Positions 1-8,548 of a stretch of 64,000 bases of DNA are shown here, one piece after another; the stretch's first letter is position 1, and each line of letters opens with the position of its first letter. The notes below the pieces were generated by a model that saw only the letters and a list, made by a program, of their open reading frames with translations, was not told the origin of the DNA and searched no databases. The translations under genes were made by a program, and so were the position numbers. This DNA comes from Hungatella_A sp034142505 (lineage in GTDB: Bacteria; Bacillota; Clostridia; Lachnospirales; Lachnospiraceae): the NCBI GenBank assembly GCA_034142505.1, contig JAWZDV010000060.1, positions 15,124 through 79,123 on the forward strand, in the 5' to 3' direction.

Positions 1-1402
1 AGGACTTTTTTCTCCACATTGCAGCGGCAGGCGTCGCAGCGGTATTTTTTAAAGTTCTCTTTGTAGACCTCCCAGCCCGTTTGGATGATAGTTCCCTGAT
101 CATCGGTGACATTGTGGTAGTATTTCCACATCTTGAACTGGGACCGGGTGAAAATGTAATCGACCTCCGACAGGGAGTGGGACTTGCCGTAAATGTCGGT
201 GATTTTGCGGATGGGCTGTCCGTGTTCGCTGCACCATGTTAGGAAGGCACGTCTGGGGCAGTAGGCGATCAGCCCCTTGATGAAGGGGAGCCGAATCATG
301 GACGACTGCATTTTCTTAAGGGAAATGCCGAAGCCGTCGGTAAATGGGATGGCGATGCTCATCCGCTGCCGGGATGCCTGGTGATAGCGGGAGCGGATGC
401 GGTCCATATCATCGATCAGGGTCGTGCGTTCGTCTTTCAATTCCTTTTCTCTGGCCACTTCCTTAGCGGGGCGGCGATAGCCTTTGGGGTATTGCTTTTT
501 GCGGGAGCGGAGGTCCTTAAGCTGGCGGGAATTTTCGTCTAACTGCATTTGAAGGCGGGAAAGACGTTCTTTATCCTCCGGGGTTTCGGTGTAAATATGG
601 CGGACATCCTGATCGGGAATCTCGTATTCGATGTCCTCCACCACGATAGCCCGGTCGATGCAAAAATCGGTCCAGATTTCGCTGTTGGTCTGGCAGAGGC
701 TGGTGTAGGCTAAGTATTTGTTGGTGTTCATTCCGCCGCTTCGGTTAATATCGTCCATGGTCAGTCCGCAAAAAAGGCGGCCCTGGCTGGCGTTTAATTT
801 CTCCTCGGAGACGAAGGTGCTTTTCTTGCATCGGGTCTGGCCGGCGCCGGCGGTGAAGAAGACATAGTGCCGGCCCTGGTAATCGAAGCCGTTGTGGATC
901 ATGGATTCAAAGATCTCCGTATAATAGGTAACAACGCTGATGATGTGGTCGCTGTGTTCCATGTCGCGGCAGTCGAAACAGCGGGTTAACTCGCTCTCGA
1001 AAATGGCGATGCTGCGGCACTGGTCCTCCCTGGTGAATTCCCGGTCGTCATAAAGCTGACGGGTGGAGGAGATATTTTGGGTTAACAGGGCGCGGAAGAG
1101 TTCCTGGCATTTTCGGATCTCGGCTTCCTGGCCGGCGTGCCGGGCTTCGCAGGCGTCTAAGTGGGAGCGGAGCCAGATGGCATAGGCGTCCGACTCATCC
1201 AGGTATGGAAGCTTGGAGCGGATCAGGGAAGCAGAGAAGAGGGATTCCCTGATGGCGGATTTTAAGGCGCCGATTTCTTTGTAAATGGTGTATTCCTCCT
1301 CGGTGAGAAGAGGTTCGAAACCGATATTTAAGATTTCGATCATAGCTTTGCCCTTGCCGTAGGCGGCGTATGTAAATTGATTGTCTGGCTGTGTTTTGTT
1401 CA
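1..1402 (-). CDS. Homologue of eukaryote-type RNA-dependent RNA polymerase, N-terminal part (gene cut by window edge)
   Basis: Only the first 467 codons are present. The start is ATG at 1402 behind GGAGGT. I read the translation by eye and see the blocks that mark QDE-1/RDR-type double-psi beta-barrel polymerases: GRHYVFFTAGAGQTR at residues 177-191 (family: F-x-x-S-x-S-Q-L-R), FTDGFGIS at 354-361 (family: FTDGxGxIS), then MIRLPFIKGLIAYCP at 369-383 (family: QIRxxGxKGxL) and IFTRSQFKMWK at 417-427. A charged, probably helical stretch (276-345) lies between the first and second block. A possible CxxC pair begins at residue 456. The family's catalytic DxDGD motif should lie beyond base 1, so activity is not shown. 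Single-subunit relatives are known from phages and mobile elements (SPbeta YonO). It is preceded by a 75-codon gene and faces the sigma-DUF262 gene. Inferred role: a dedicated RNA polymerase. The family call is likely, the function open. Confidence 0.7.
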
Positions 1403-1419
1403 TGCTGACCTCCGATTGT

Positions 1420-1647
1420 TTATTTCTTGCGCTGTCTTGTCTCGTCATTTCTCAGACATTGTTCATCGAAACGGGAATCGCTGGCTATGCGTGAAGCGAT
1501 GAAGGAACCTGCGCGGCAGCGGGGGCCGCCGCTGTTTTCGGTGTCAAAGTCTGAGGGGTAGATTTCCCCGCCGTAGGTTCGGTGGGAGTTGTAATGAGAG
1601 TGTGGGCGGGGTGTTGCTGCCGCTGTAACTGTTTTTGAGTTGTTCAT
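1420..1647 (-). CDS. Small unknown protein (75 aa) in front of the RdRP-like gene
   Basis: ATG at 1647 follows a good ribosome-binding site (GGAGGA on the minus strand, about 10 bases upstream), and the stop lies 17 bases before the RdRP-like start, so the two genes probably share a transcript. The product is polar, rich in Ser, Arg, Asn and Gly, has a very basic C-terminal end (RQRKK), two cysteines, no membrane segment and no domain that I recognise. Position and Shine-Dalgarno argue for a real gene; composition alone would not. It could be an accessory subunit, an inhibitor or a leader peptide. Confidence 0.55.
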   Translation of the reverse strand: MNNSKTVTAAATPRPHSHYNSHRTYGGEIYPSDFDTENSGGPRCRAGSFIASRIASDSRFDEQCLRNDETRQRKK

Positions 1648-1730
1648 ATTGGTATCCTCCTGATTTTGTTTGACATGCGTTCTTATCCGCGTATTATATA
1701 TTTCTCTTTTTTAAAATTTTCTTTGCTGTT

Positions 1731-1762
1731 TTTATAGGCGAACATTAGCGAACAAATGTTCG
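1731..1762 (-). promoter_or_regulatory. LexA (SOS) box at the divergent minus-strand promoter
   Basis: CGAACAAATGTTCG at 1749-1762 is a perfect palindromic arm pair and an exact fit to the Gram-positive LexA/DinR box (CGAAC-N4-GTTCG). On the minus strand a TATAAA (complement of 1731-1736) lies 12 bases downstream of the box, so LexA bound here would cover the -35 region of the small-protein/RdRP-like operon. No clear -35 hexamer is visible. The half-site GCGAACATTAGCGAAC overlaps the box. Confidence 0.7.
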
Positions 1763-1771
1763 AAAAACCCA

Positions 1772-1800
1772 TTGACAGGAACGTATGTTCGTGATATTCT
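1772..1800 (+). promoter_or_regulatory. Promoter with LexA (SOS) box in the spacer, for the sigma-DUF262 gene
   Basis: TTGACA (1772-1777), a 17-base spacer and TATTCT (1795-1800) form a sigma-A promoter. GGAACGTATGTTCG (1778-1791) lies inside the spacer and carries the GAAC-N4-GTTC core of the LexA box. A repressor there blocks RNA polymerase directly, the usual layout of SOS genes. Transcription should begin near 1807, which excludes in-frame start codons before that point. Confidence 0.8.
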
Positions 1801-1856
1801 TAATAGGTAAGAAATTTCCAGTAAGGAATCTTTTTAAGAGTAATTGGAGGAATAGG

Positions 1857-3602
1857 ATGAGTGGGGAGGAAAAACTGGAAGAATACTATGCGGATGACGC
1901 CAGACGGTTTCATGGCGTGGTGGACCGGATTTTATCAAAATTTGGAGGGATTTATCAGAAGGACAAGGATGATTTTTACTCCCTGGCCAATGAGGTGCTG
2001 GCTGATGCCTGCCGGAATTATGATGAGACGAAAAACTTTGACGGGTATGTGTATTCCTGCCTGTCGAATCGGATTAAGACAGAGATTACACGGCTGAACC
2101 GGGAGAAGCGAAGGGCCGACCGGCTGGCTGTTTCCATAGAGATGCCCCTGGGGAATGAGGAGAATTTGACTGTTGGGGATGTGCTGGCGGCAGATTTTGA
2201 TATGGAGAAGGAATTGGAGGAGAGAAGGGTACTGAGAGAGAGGAATTATGGGGCGGCCGGCCAGAGAAGTGCAGACCGGTGTGTCGATGAGAAGATTTCA
2301 CAGTATTACCGGAGACTTTCCAGGGTTCAGAGACAGATTGTGGAGCTGAAAATGGAGGATGTGGCGGCTGGTGAGATCAAGAGCCGCCTTCATTTGACGG
2401 ACAGGCAGTATGAGCGTCATTGCAGGGAGATGAGGTCTTTCGACAGAGTCTGTATATTGGGGGAGAGACGGGAGGAACGGAAGGCCGGTTTTGAGAAGAG
2501 AGAGAGGACGGCCGAGGGATTCTCCCAGACATCCGAACAATGCAGGCAGGAGCATTGTTCCATTGCGTCGATGATCCGGAAGATGGACAGCGGCGCCTTC
2601 CGGTTTGACCATCCGGTCCAGCGGGAGGCAGGGCAGTGGAATACGGGAATGAAGGGAAATCTGATCTCCGACATTTTACAGGATAATCCTGTCCCGGCGC
2701 TGGTATTCGCACACCAGATTGTGGACGGGATGGTGGTCAACTGGAATCTGGACGGGAAGCAGAGGTGTGTCAATGTATATGAGTTTTATCATGATGGTTT
2801 TCGAATCAGCCGCAATGTGAGACGATGGCTGATCCGCTACCAGACTGCGGCTGGAAACGTGTCCGGAATGGTAGTTGGGGAAGAGGAGATTCCCCAGTAT
2901 GAGTGGAGGGAGTGTGATATCCGTGGTAAAAAATATTCGGAGCTGCCGGCCGAACTACAGGAACGGTTTCATCATTACAACTTTGAGGTGTTACGATACT
3001 TCAATTGCAGCGGTGATGACATTTCCTACCATACCGCAAGGTACAATGAAGGCTGCCCCATGACCCAGTCCCAAAAGGGGATGACCCGCCTTGGAGCGGA
3101 TTCTGCTTCCAGAGTTAAGAGCATTTCCGGCATGGATTTTTTCAAAGAACAGGGTTGCTATAATGAGTCTGAATTTCGCAATGGCACGATCAGCCGGGTC
3201 GTGGCAGAGAGCATCATGGCCTGCTATTTCCTGGAGGACTGGAAGAAACAGCAGGAAGAAATGTGCGATTATATCCGTGAACATGCCACAGCCGGCGATT
3301 TTGAACGCTTTGAGGAGATGGTGGGGCGACTGTCCGCCGTAGTCAATGAGGATGTGGCAGAGATGTTCGACTCCAAAGACAGCTTCCTCTGGTTCGGCCT
3401 GTTCGCCCGGTTCGGGGAACTGGGACTTCCGGATGAGAAGTTTGTGGAGTTTATGGATGCGTTCTGGATTGGACTTCATGAGAAAATGGTGGATGGGGTG
3501 TCCTTTGATGATCTGGATCGGAGGTCCGCCAAGGATAAGGATGTGGTGATTGGGAAGATGCGGCATTTGGAACGGCTGATGATGGATTTTTTGAAAAAAT
3601 AA
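1857..3602 (+). CDS. Sigma-70-like domain fused to DUF262 (GmrS/ParB-like) domain
   Basis: The start is ATG 1857 behind GGAGG (1846-1850); an upstream in-frame start would lie in the promoter. Residues 36-90 read like sigma region 2: an acidic/aromatic helix around DDFYSLANEVLADACRNY, then a basic helix NRIKTEITRLNREKRRADR. Residues 150-195 (LSRVQRQIVELKMED, then a helix-turn-helix-like stretch) resemble region 4. After a charged linker comes DUF262: residues 237-262 with the conserved FRFDHPVQREAGQW, ISDILQDNPVPALVF (270-284), and the signature DGKQR at 299-303. DUF262 is the nucleotide-binding/nuclease domain of GmrSD-type modification-dependent restriction enzymes. No DUF1524 HNH domain follows; the last 200 residues are helical and unassigned. 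The length is 581 aa. The gene faces the RdRP-like gene across LexA boxes. Inferred role: DNA-damage-induced specificity factor or effector for that polymerase. Confidence 0.75.
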   Translation: MSGEEKLEEYYADDARRFHGVVDRILSKFGGIYQKDKDDFYSLANEVLADACRNYDETKNFDGYVYSCLSNRIKTEITRLNREKRRADRLAVSIEMPLGNEENLTVGDVLAADFDMEKELEERRVLRERNYGAAGQRSADRCVDEKISQYYRRLSRVQRQIVELKMEDVAAGEIKSRLHLTDRQYERHCREMRSFDRVCILGERREERKAGFEKRERTAEGFSQTSEQCRQEHCSIASMIRKMDSGAFRFDHPVQREAGQWNTGMKGNLISDILQDNPVPALVFAHQIVDGMVVNWNLDGKQRCVNVYEFYHDGFRISRNVRRWLIRYQTAAGNVSGMVVGEEEIPQYEWRECDIRGKKYSELPAELQERFHHYNFEVLRYFNCSGDDISYHTARYNEGCPMTQSQKGMTRLGADSASRVKSISGMDFFKEQGCYNESEFRNGTISRVVAESIMACYFLEDWKKQQEEMCDYIREHATAGDFERFEEMVGRLSAVVNEDVAEMFDSKDSFLWFGLFARFGELGLPDEKFVEFMDAFWIGLHEKMVDGVSFDDLDRRSAKDKDVVIGKMRHLERLMMDFLKK

Positions 3603-3643
3603 CCCGGTGCCGTGTAATTGATAGACACAGCATCGGGTTATAG
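3594..3643 (-). terminator. Terminator of the DUF305 gene (possibly bidirectional)
   Basis: AACCCGGTGCCGTGT and ACACAGCATCGGGTT (from 3601) form a 15-base hairpin with two imperfect pairs and a 9-base loop. On the minus strand it is followed by ATTTTTTC, which overlaps the last codons of the facing sigma-DUF262 gene. Confidence 0.75.
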
Positions 3644-3663
3644 AAACATGTGTATGGTTAGTT

Positions 3664-4410
3664 TTACTTAACTTTTTTCAGAATCTCATTCATCTGCGCA
3701 ATCTCTTTCTCCTGGGCGGCGATGATAGTCTCGGCCAGTTTCTTTACCTCCTCATGGTCCGTAAAATCCAGAATGGCTTTGGACATATCCACGGCCATCT
3801 GGTGGTGCATGAGCATTCCCTCCGCGAACGCGGCATCCACATTCTTGGCAGTGGTGGTGCCGTGTCCCATGTGGGCGTGGCCGGACATCATCTGGTCGTA
3901 GGCGGTTAAGTAGCCTTCTTCCTTGGCCTCGTCCTTTTCGCCGGATTCCTCAATCTCTTTGATCAGCTGGTTCATCTGGTCGATCTCGCCGGTCTGGGCT
4001 TCGATGATATCCTTGGCCAGCTGCTTCAGTTCCTCATTCTTCCCGCCGTACTTAAGATAACTCAGCGACATGTCGATGGCAGATTCATGGTGAGGAATCA
4101 TACCCTTTAGGAAATCCACCGATGCATTTCCTGTCGGCTCCACAGTCATCTCCTCCATCATGTCGGTCATGATTTCATCCTGCTCTTTTAAATAGCTGGA
4201 TAATGCATCCGATTCCGCCTGTGCAGCGTTAGTGGTAGAAGTGGTACCCGCCGTCGTCGGCCCTGTCGTCATCTCCTCGCTGCTGTGCCCTGCGTGGGGG
4301 TCCTGGGCATCCTGCTTCCGATTGGCCGCGCCAACCCAAAAGACAAGCAGAACAACCAAAATAATGGCCAGTATAATCCCAACGGTCCAATACTGTTTTT
4401 GTTTATTCAT
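3664..4410 (-). CDS. Membrane-anchored DUF305 protein
   Basis: The start is ATG 4408-4410 (product begins MNKQKQYW) with AAAGGGA upstream; an earlier in-frame ATG at 4476 lacks a ribosome-binding site. One hydrophobic segment (residues 10-28) anchors the protein, followed by a Thr/Ser/Ala-rich linker with HAGH, so the domain is probably extracytoplasmic. Two copies of the DUF305 ferritin-like repeat follow: GMIPHHESAIDMS and GMLMHHQMAVDMS, each with the paired histidines. DUF305 proteins are thought to bind metals, often copper, but the role is not settled. The region between it and the upstream diguanylate cyclase gene (4411-4529) shows nothing I recognise. Confidence 0.85.
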   Translation of the reverse strand: MNKQKQYWTVGIILAIILVVLLVFWVGAANRKQDAQDPHAGHSSEEMTTGPTTAGTTSTTNAAQAESDALSSYLKEQDEIMTDMMEEMTVEPTGNASVDFLKGMIPHHESAIDMSLSYLKYGGKNEELKQLAKDIIEAQTGEIDQMNQLIKEIEESGEKDEAKEEGYLTAYDQMMSGHAHMGHGTTTAKNVDAAFAEGMLMHHQMAVDMSKAILDFTDHEEVKKLAETIIAAQEKEIAQMNEILKKVK

Positions 4411-4529
4411 AAAATTCAGTCCCTTTCTGAAAATGTATTTGATCAGTCTTATTATGCCTGATTTTATTGCTGGCAATACACGGACAGAAGGAACGAACCC
4501 TATTTGTATCAGTCTTTATGAAAAACGCA

Positions 4530-5426
4530 TTAAATACTCTTATAATACCAGGATACTTTATTCCTCCCGGTTTTTTTGGATTTGTAAAGCATGTCATCTA
4601 CCATTTTAAAACTCTTGTCATAGCTCTGCCCTTTAGCGGGAGTAACCGTAATACCACCAATGCTGATCGTGATGACGCCTGTCTTCGAGGCTTTGTGCGG
4701 AATTCCCAGCATTTCAATACCTTGGCACAAATCACATGCGATGCGTTTGGCGATTCTTCCTGAAGTATTTGGTAAAAGAAATACAAATTCTTCTCCGCCG
4801 TATCGAGCTGCAAAATCACCTATGCGGCGATGGGTATGTAAATAATGAGCAATCTGCTTAAGCGCCTCATCGCCGTTGGGGTGACCATAAATATCATTAT
4901 ACTGCTTAAAAAAGTCCACATCGACAAGACCTATGGAGATGGGGGTTTCGTCCCTCATGGCACGAAACCATTCAGATTCACTTTGTTCGTCGTAGTAACG
5001 TCGATTGGGAATCCCAGTAAGACCATCCATCATAGACAGTGTCTCAAATGCCTTGCGGTAAGAATACAACTGAATGTGTGTCTGGACTCTGGCTAATACA
5101 ACGCTAGCATTAAATGGCTTTGTGATATAATCAACTGCCCCTAATTTTAATCCATATTCTTCATTGCCGGCATCATCCAGGCTTGTTATGAGTATGACGG
5201 GGATATTTTTCGTAAATACTTGTTCTTTGAGTAATGTGAGGGTTTCAAAGCCATTGATTCCCTGCATAATGACATCTAATAGAATGAGACTTGGCATCAA
5301 TGATGCAACTTCCTTTATAGCATCTTCCCCGGAATGACACATGTGTACATCATATTTTTCAATAAGAATATTTTTTAGTGCTGTTCCCTGTAAGAGACTG
5401 TCGTCAACAATCAGTATTTTTTCCAT
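4530..5426 (-). CDS. Response regulator with GGDEF domain (diguanylate cyclase, PleD/WspR type)
   Basis: The start is ATG 5426 with AGAGGT upstream. Residues 1-120 are a receiver domain: ILIVDDS with the acidic pair, phospho-acceptor Asp in LILLDVIM, the conserved Thr/Ser in ILITS and Lys in ITKPF. Residues 135-295 are a GGDEF domain with DGLTGIPNRR at its beginning, DVDFFKQYND, and the active site RYGGEEF. The product-binding I-site RIGD sits exactly five residues before GGEEF, so feedback inhibition by c-di-GMP is expected. Predicted reaction: two GTP to c-di-GMP, switched by phosphorylation. No cognate kinase is adjacent. Confidence 0.93.
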   Translation of the reverse strand: MEKILIVDDSLLQGTALKNILIEKYDVHMCHSGEDAIKEVASLMPSLILLDVIMQGINGFETLTLLKEQVFTKNIPVILITSLDDAGNEEYGLKLGAVDYITKPFNASVVLARVQTHIQLYSYRKAFETLSMMDGLTGIPNRRYYDEQSESEWFRAMRDETPISIGLVDVDFFKQYNDIYGHPNGDEALKQIAHYLHTHRRIGDFAARYGGEEFVFLLPNTSGRIAKRIACDLCQGIEMLGIPHKASKTGVITISIGGITVTPAKGQSYDKSFKMVDDMLYKSKKTGRNKVSWYYKSI

Positions 5427-5595
5427 TGGTGTACCTCTTATCTTCTGATCATACCTAACTTTATATCAAGTATAGCATGAATAATAAAAAAGTGTTACTG
5501 GATTGTCTTCAAATGTCTTTAAAAAAAGAACCTCAATATCATCTTGCAAAGGCTGTAAAGACCTTATAAACTGATGATTTTGAGATTCCAGGCAA

Positions 5596-5669
5596 TCGGA
5601 GTAACAGGATTTGAACCTGCGACCTCTCGGCCCCCAGCCGAGCGCGCTACCAAGCTACGCCATACTCCG
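5596..5669 (-). tRNA. tRNA-Pro (anticodon GGG)
   Basis: On the minus strand the acceptor arms CGGAGTA and TACTCCG pair. The D-arm contains AGCTTGGTAGC, the anticodon stem CTCGG/CCGAG encloses the loop CTGGGGG (anticodon GGG), and the T-arm has GGTTCAAATCC. CCA is not encoded. The flanks, 5427-5595 and 5670-5717, hold no gene that I can see. Confidence 0.95.
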
Positions 5670-5717
5670 TACTCGACTATTATAGCAAAAGATTGTCAAT
5701 TTGAAAAGTAGATTCTA

Positions 5718-5746
5718 TTGAAAATTTAAAATGAATGGGATATGAT
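5718..5746 (+). promoter_or_regulatory. Sigma-A promoter of the HAD phosphatase gene
   Basis: TTGAAA (5718-5723), a 17-base spacer and TATGAT (5741-5746), 36 bases before the ATG at 5782. Confidence 0.65.
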
Positions 5747-5781
5747 AGTACGAGAGCGATAAAAAAGGGAGAAAAGAAGCG

Positions 5782-6564
5782 ATGAGGAAGCTGGTCAGCT
5801 TTGATTTGGATATGACGCTTTTGGACCATGAAACCTATGAGATTCCAGGCAGCGCGCTGGAGGCGCTGGAGCGTCTTCGGGAGCGGGGCCATGTGGTAGT
5901 GCTGGCTACCGGGCGGGATATGGACAATCATTACAGCAGAATTTTCCGGGATACGGTGGGAGCGGACGCTGTGATTCATATGAATGGGACGAAGATTACG
6001 GTGGGAGACGAACTGATTTATGAACACCGGATGGACGCCGGGTTGTTGGAGCGGGCGCTTCAGTTCGCGGAGGACCATGGATATTCTCTGGGGGTGACGA
6101 TCGGTGATGAGGATTATTATACCCACAGTGAGCAGGTGGCGGAGCATGATGTGAGACGGTGGGGGGAATGCGGGAGACAGTTTCAGGACCCGCGAAAACT
6201 GCTGGATCTGGGAGTGCGGACCATGGCGTATATCGGGCCGCCGGATGGGGCGCGTGTGATTGAGGCGGCATTTCCGGAATTAAAGCTGCTGCTGTTTGCG
6301 GGACTTCAGGGGGCGGATGTGATTGAGAAGGCAGTTTCCAAGGCCCAGGGATTGGAGCGTCTCTGTAAATATTATGGGATGGAACTGAAAGATACCTATG
6401 CGTTTGGCGACAGCATGAACGATTATGAGATCATACAGACGGCCGGAGTCGGGATTGCGATGGGCAATGCTCTCGATGTGCTGAAGGAAGCCGCGGACTA
6501 CGTGACGGCCGATATCCAGGAGGACGGGGTGTATAAAGCCTGTGTGCATTTTGGGCTGATTTAG
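5782..6564 (+). CDS. Cof-type HAD-IIB family sugar-phosphatase-like hydrolase
   Basis: This 260-residue protein has the HAD motifs: DLDMT at residues 8-12 (nucleophile Asp and acid/base Asp; the usual Gly of DxDGT is Met), ATGRD (motif II, Thr), the lysine in VIEKAVSKAQGL (motif III), and GDSMNDYEI (motif IV, metal ligands). The cap between motifs II and III is of the C2 Cof type. Such enzymes dephosphorylate sugar phosphates, FMN or PLP with low selectivity, so the substrate cannot be named. It is the first gene of a co-directional run with the aminopeptidase P gene, 59 bases away. Confidence 0.9.
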   Translation: MRKLVSFDLDMTLLDHETYEIPGSALEALERLRERGHVVVLATGRDMDNHYSRIFRDTVGADAVIHMNGTKITVGDELIYEHRMDAGLLERALQFAEDHGYSLGVTIGDEDYYTHSEQVAEHDVRRWGECGRQFQDPRKLLDLGVRTMAYIGPPDGARVIEAAFPELKLLLFAGLQGADVIEKAVSKAQGLERLCKYYGMELKDTYAFGDSMNDYEIIQTAGVGIAMGNALDVLKEAADYVTADIQEDGVYKACVHFGLI

Positions 6565-6623
6565 AAAGCGAACATAAAAATCAGGCGCCGCAGTCAGACG
6601 CCGGACATAAAGGAGAATAAAGG

Positions 6624-8423
6624 ATGAATGTAAAACTGGAACAGTTAAGAAAGCTGATGGCAGAGCGGCATATGGATGCGTATCTGATACCAACAGCGGA
6701 TTTTCACGAATCGGAGTATGTGGGGGAACATTTTAAATGCCGGAAATACATCACCGGCTTTACCGGTTCCGCCGGAATTGCGGTGGTAACGCCGGAGGAT
6801 GCCGGACTGTGGACGGACGGACGATATTTTGTCCAGGCATCAAGGCAGCTGGAGGGCAGCGGTTTTACGCTTCAGCGGATGGGGCAGGAAGGTGTTCCAA
6901 CCATCCAGGAGTATTTGGAGGAAATGCTCCCGGAGGGCGGTGTCCTGGGCTTTGACGGCCGTGTGGTCAACAGCCAGATGGGGCAGGAATTGATGGAGGC
7001 GCTGGAGGGCAGGCAGGTATCATTTTCCTATGAGGAAGATCTGGTTGGCATGATCTGGGAGGACCGCCCGGCATTGTCGGCGGAACCGGTCTGGATTCTG
7101 GAGGAAAAGTACGCGGGTGTTTCGGCGGCGCAGAAGATTGCGGATTTGAGAAAGGCTATGAAAGAGGCCAAAGCCAGCGTCCATGTGCTGACGACGCTGG
7201 ATGATATTGTGTGGCTACTCAATATCCGGGGTAATGATATCCCTTACAATCCGGTAGTTCTGTCCTATGTGGTGGTGACGGAGGAGAAATTCTATCTGTT
7301 CATCAATCCTGAGGTACTGAGCGGGGAAGTGAAGTCTTATCTGGCGGGGCTGGGTGTGAAGATCAAGCCTTACGACGATATTTACGAGTTTGTGAAAGCA
7401 ATTTTCAGACAGAATGTGCTGCTGGAATCCGGGAAGACCAACTATGCGATTATCAACAATTTAGATAAGAGCAATAAGATCATCGACCAGTTGAATCCAA
7501 CGGCGGCGGCGAAGGCCAGGAAGAACCCGGTGGAAATTGAGAATGAGCGGAAAGCCCACATCAAAGATGGGGTGGCTGTGACGAAGTTTATCTACTGGCT
7601 GAAAAAGACGATGAAGGAGAAGCCGGCGGACCAGGTGTTGACGGAGATCTCGGTTTCCGATTATCTGGAGGAGTTGAGACGGCAGCAGGAGGGGAATTTA
7701 GGACTCAGCTTTGATACGATCTCGGCTTATGGGGAGCATGCGGCGATGTGCCATTACTCCGCGACGCAGGAGAGTGATGTGGAGTTGAAACCGGAGGGAC
7801 TGTATCTGATTGATTCCGGCGGACAATATTATGAGGGAACCACGGATATTACCAGAACGGTGGCGTTGGGGCCGATTACGGATGAGGAGCGGGAGCATTT
7901 CACCCTGGTTGCCATGAGTATGCTGCGGCTGGGGCATGTGAAATTCCTTCATGGCTGCCGCGGACTGACGCTGGACTATGTGGCCAGAGAGCCGTTCTGG
8001 ACCAGAGGGCTGAACTATGACCACGGCACTGGACACGGCGTGGGATATCTGTTAAATGTTCACGAGCGCCCGCACGGCATCCGCTGGAAAATGGTGCCGG
8101 AGCGGATGGACAACGCGGAGTTGGAGGCCGGCATGGTGACCTCCGATGAACCGGGAATCTATATCGAGGGGAGCCACGGAATCAGGACGGAGAATCTGAT
8201 GGTCTGTAAAAATGCGGAGAAAAATGAATATGGGCAGTTCATGGAATTTGAATTTTTGACCTTTGTGCCCATTGATTTGGATGCGTTGGACCCGTCGATG
8301 ATGGAGCCGAGGGATATCGCTTATCTGAATGAATATCATAAAGAAGTTTATGAGAAAATTTCGCCGTATCTGACCGATGAAGAGGCGGAGTGGCTGAAGG
8401 AATATACAAGAGAAATTTCATAG
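6624..8423 (+). CDS. Xaa-Pro aminopeptidase (M24B, three-domain aminopeptidase P)
   Basis: The start is ATG 6624 behind AAAGGAGA. The 599-residue length matches the long, three-domain aminopeptidase P type: two creatinase-N-like domains (residues 1-305) and a pita-bread M24 domain (310-540), plus a C-terminal tail. Metal ligands are visible: the Asp pair in IDSGGQYYEG and TTDITRT, His in DHGTGHGVGY, Glu in SDEPGIYIEG and Glu in GIRTENLMV. It removes the N-terminal residue from peptides with proline in second place, in the cytoplasm. No signal peptide. Confidence 0.93.
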   Translation: MNVKLEQLRKLMAERHMDAYLIPTADFHESEYVGEHFKCRKYITGFTGSAGIAVVTPEDAGLWTDGRYFVQASRQLEGSGFTLQRMGQEGVPTIQEYLEEMLPEGGVLGFDGRVVNSQMGQELMEALEGRQVSFSYEEDLVGMIWEDRPALSAEPVWILEEKYAGVSAAQKIADLRKAMKEAKASVHVLTTLDDIVWLLNIRGNDIPYNPVVLSYVVVTEEKFYLFINPEVLSGEVKSYLAGLGVKIKPYDDIYEFVKAIFRQNVLLESGKTNYAIINNLDKSNKIIDQLNPTAAAKARKNPVEIENERKAHIKDGVAVTKFIYWLKKTMKEKPADQVLTEISVSDYLEELRRQQEGNLGLSFDTISAYGEHAAMCHYSATQESDVELKPEGLYLIDSGGQYYEGTTDITRTVALGPITDEEREHFTLVAMSMLRLGHVKFLHGCRGLTLDYVAREPFWTRGLNYDHGTGHGVGYLLNVHERPHGIRWKMVPERMDNAELEAGMVTSDEPGIYIEGSHGIRTENLMVCKNAEKNEYGQFMEFEFLTFVPIDLDALDPSMMEPRDIAYLNEYHKEVYEKISPYLTDEEAEWLKEYTREIS

Positions 8424-8474
8424 TGGTTTGGTGGATTTTGTCGTAGCATAAGAGACAGAGGCTTCGGGCATGAT

Positions 8475-8520
8475 AGGAAGAAGGATGTATTTTGGATGAT
8501 AAAATATATCCTTCTTTTGA
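8475..8520 (+). terminator. Terminator after the aminopeptidase P gene
   Basis: AGAAGGATGTATTTT pairs with AAAATATATCCTTCT across a short loop, followed by TTTGATTTT. A TTG codon open in the yyaL frame (8492) lies inside this hairpin, which argues against using it as a start. Confidence 0.7.
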
Positions 8521-8548
8521 TTTTGGTTTGGAAAGGAGACGTTTTGGA

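Noticed and set aside
8492..8548. TTG start for the YyaL-type gene at 8492
   Set aside because: It lies inside the preceding terminator hairpin; GTG 8549 has a proper ribosome-binding site.
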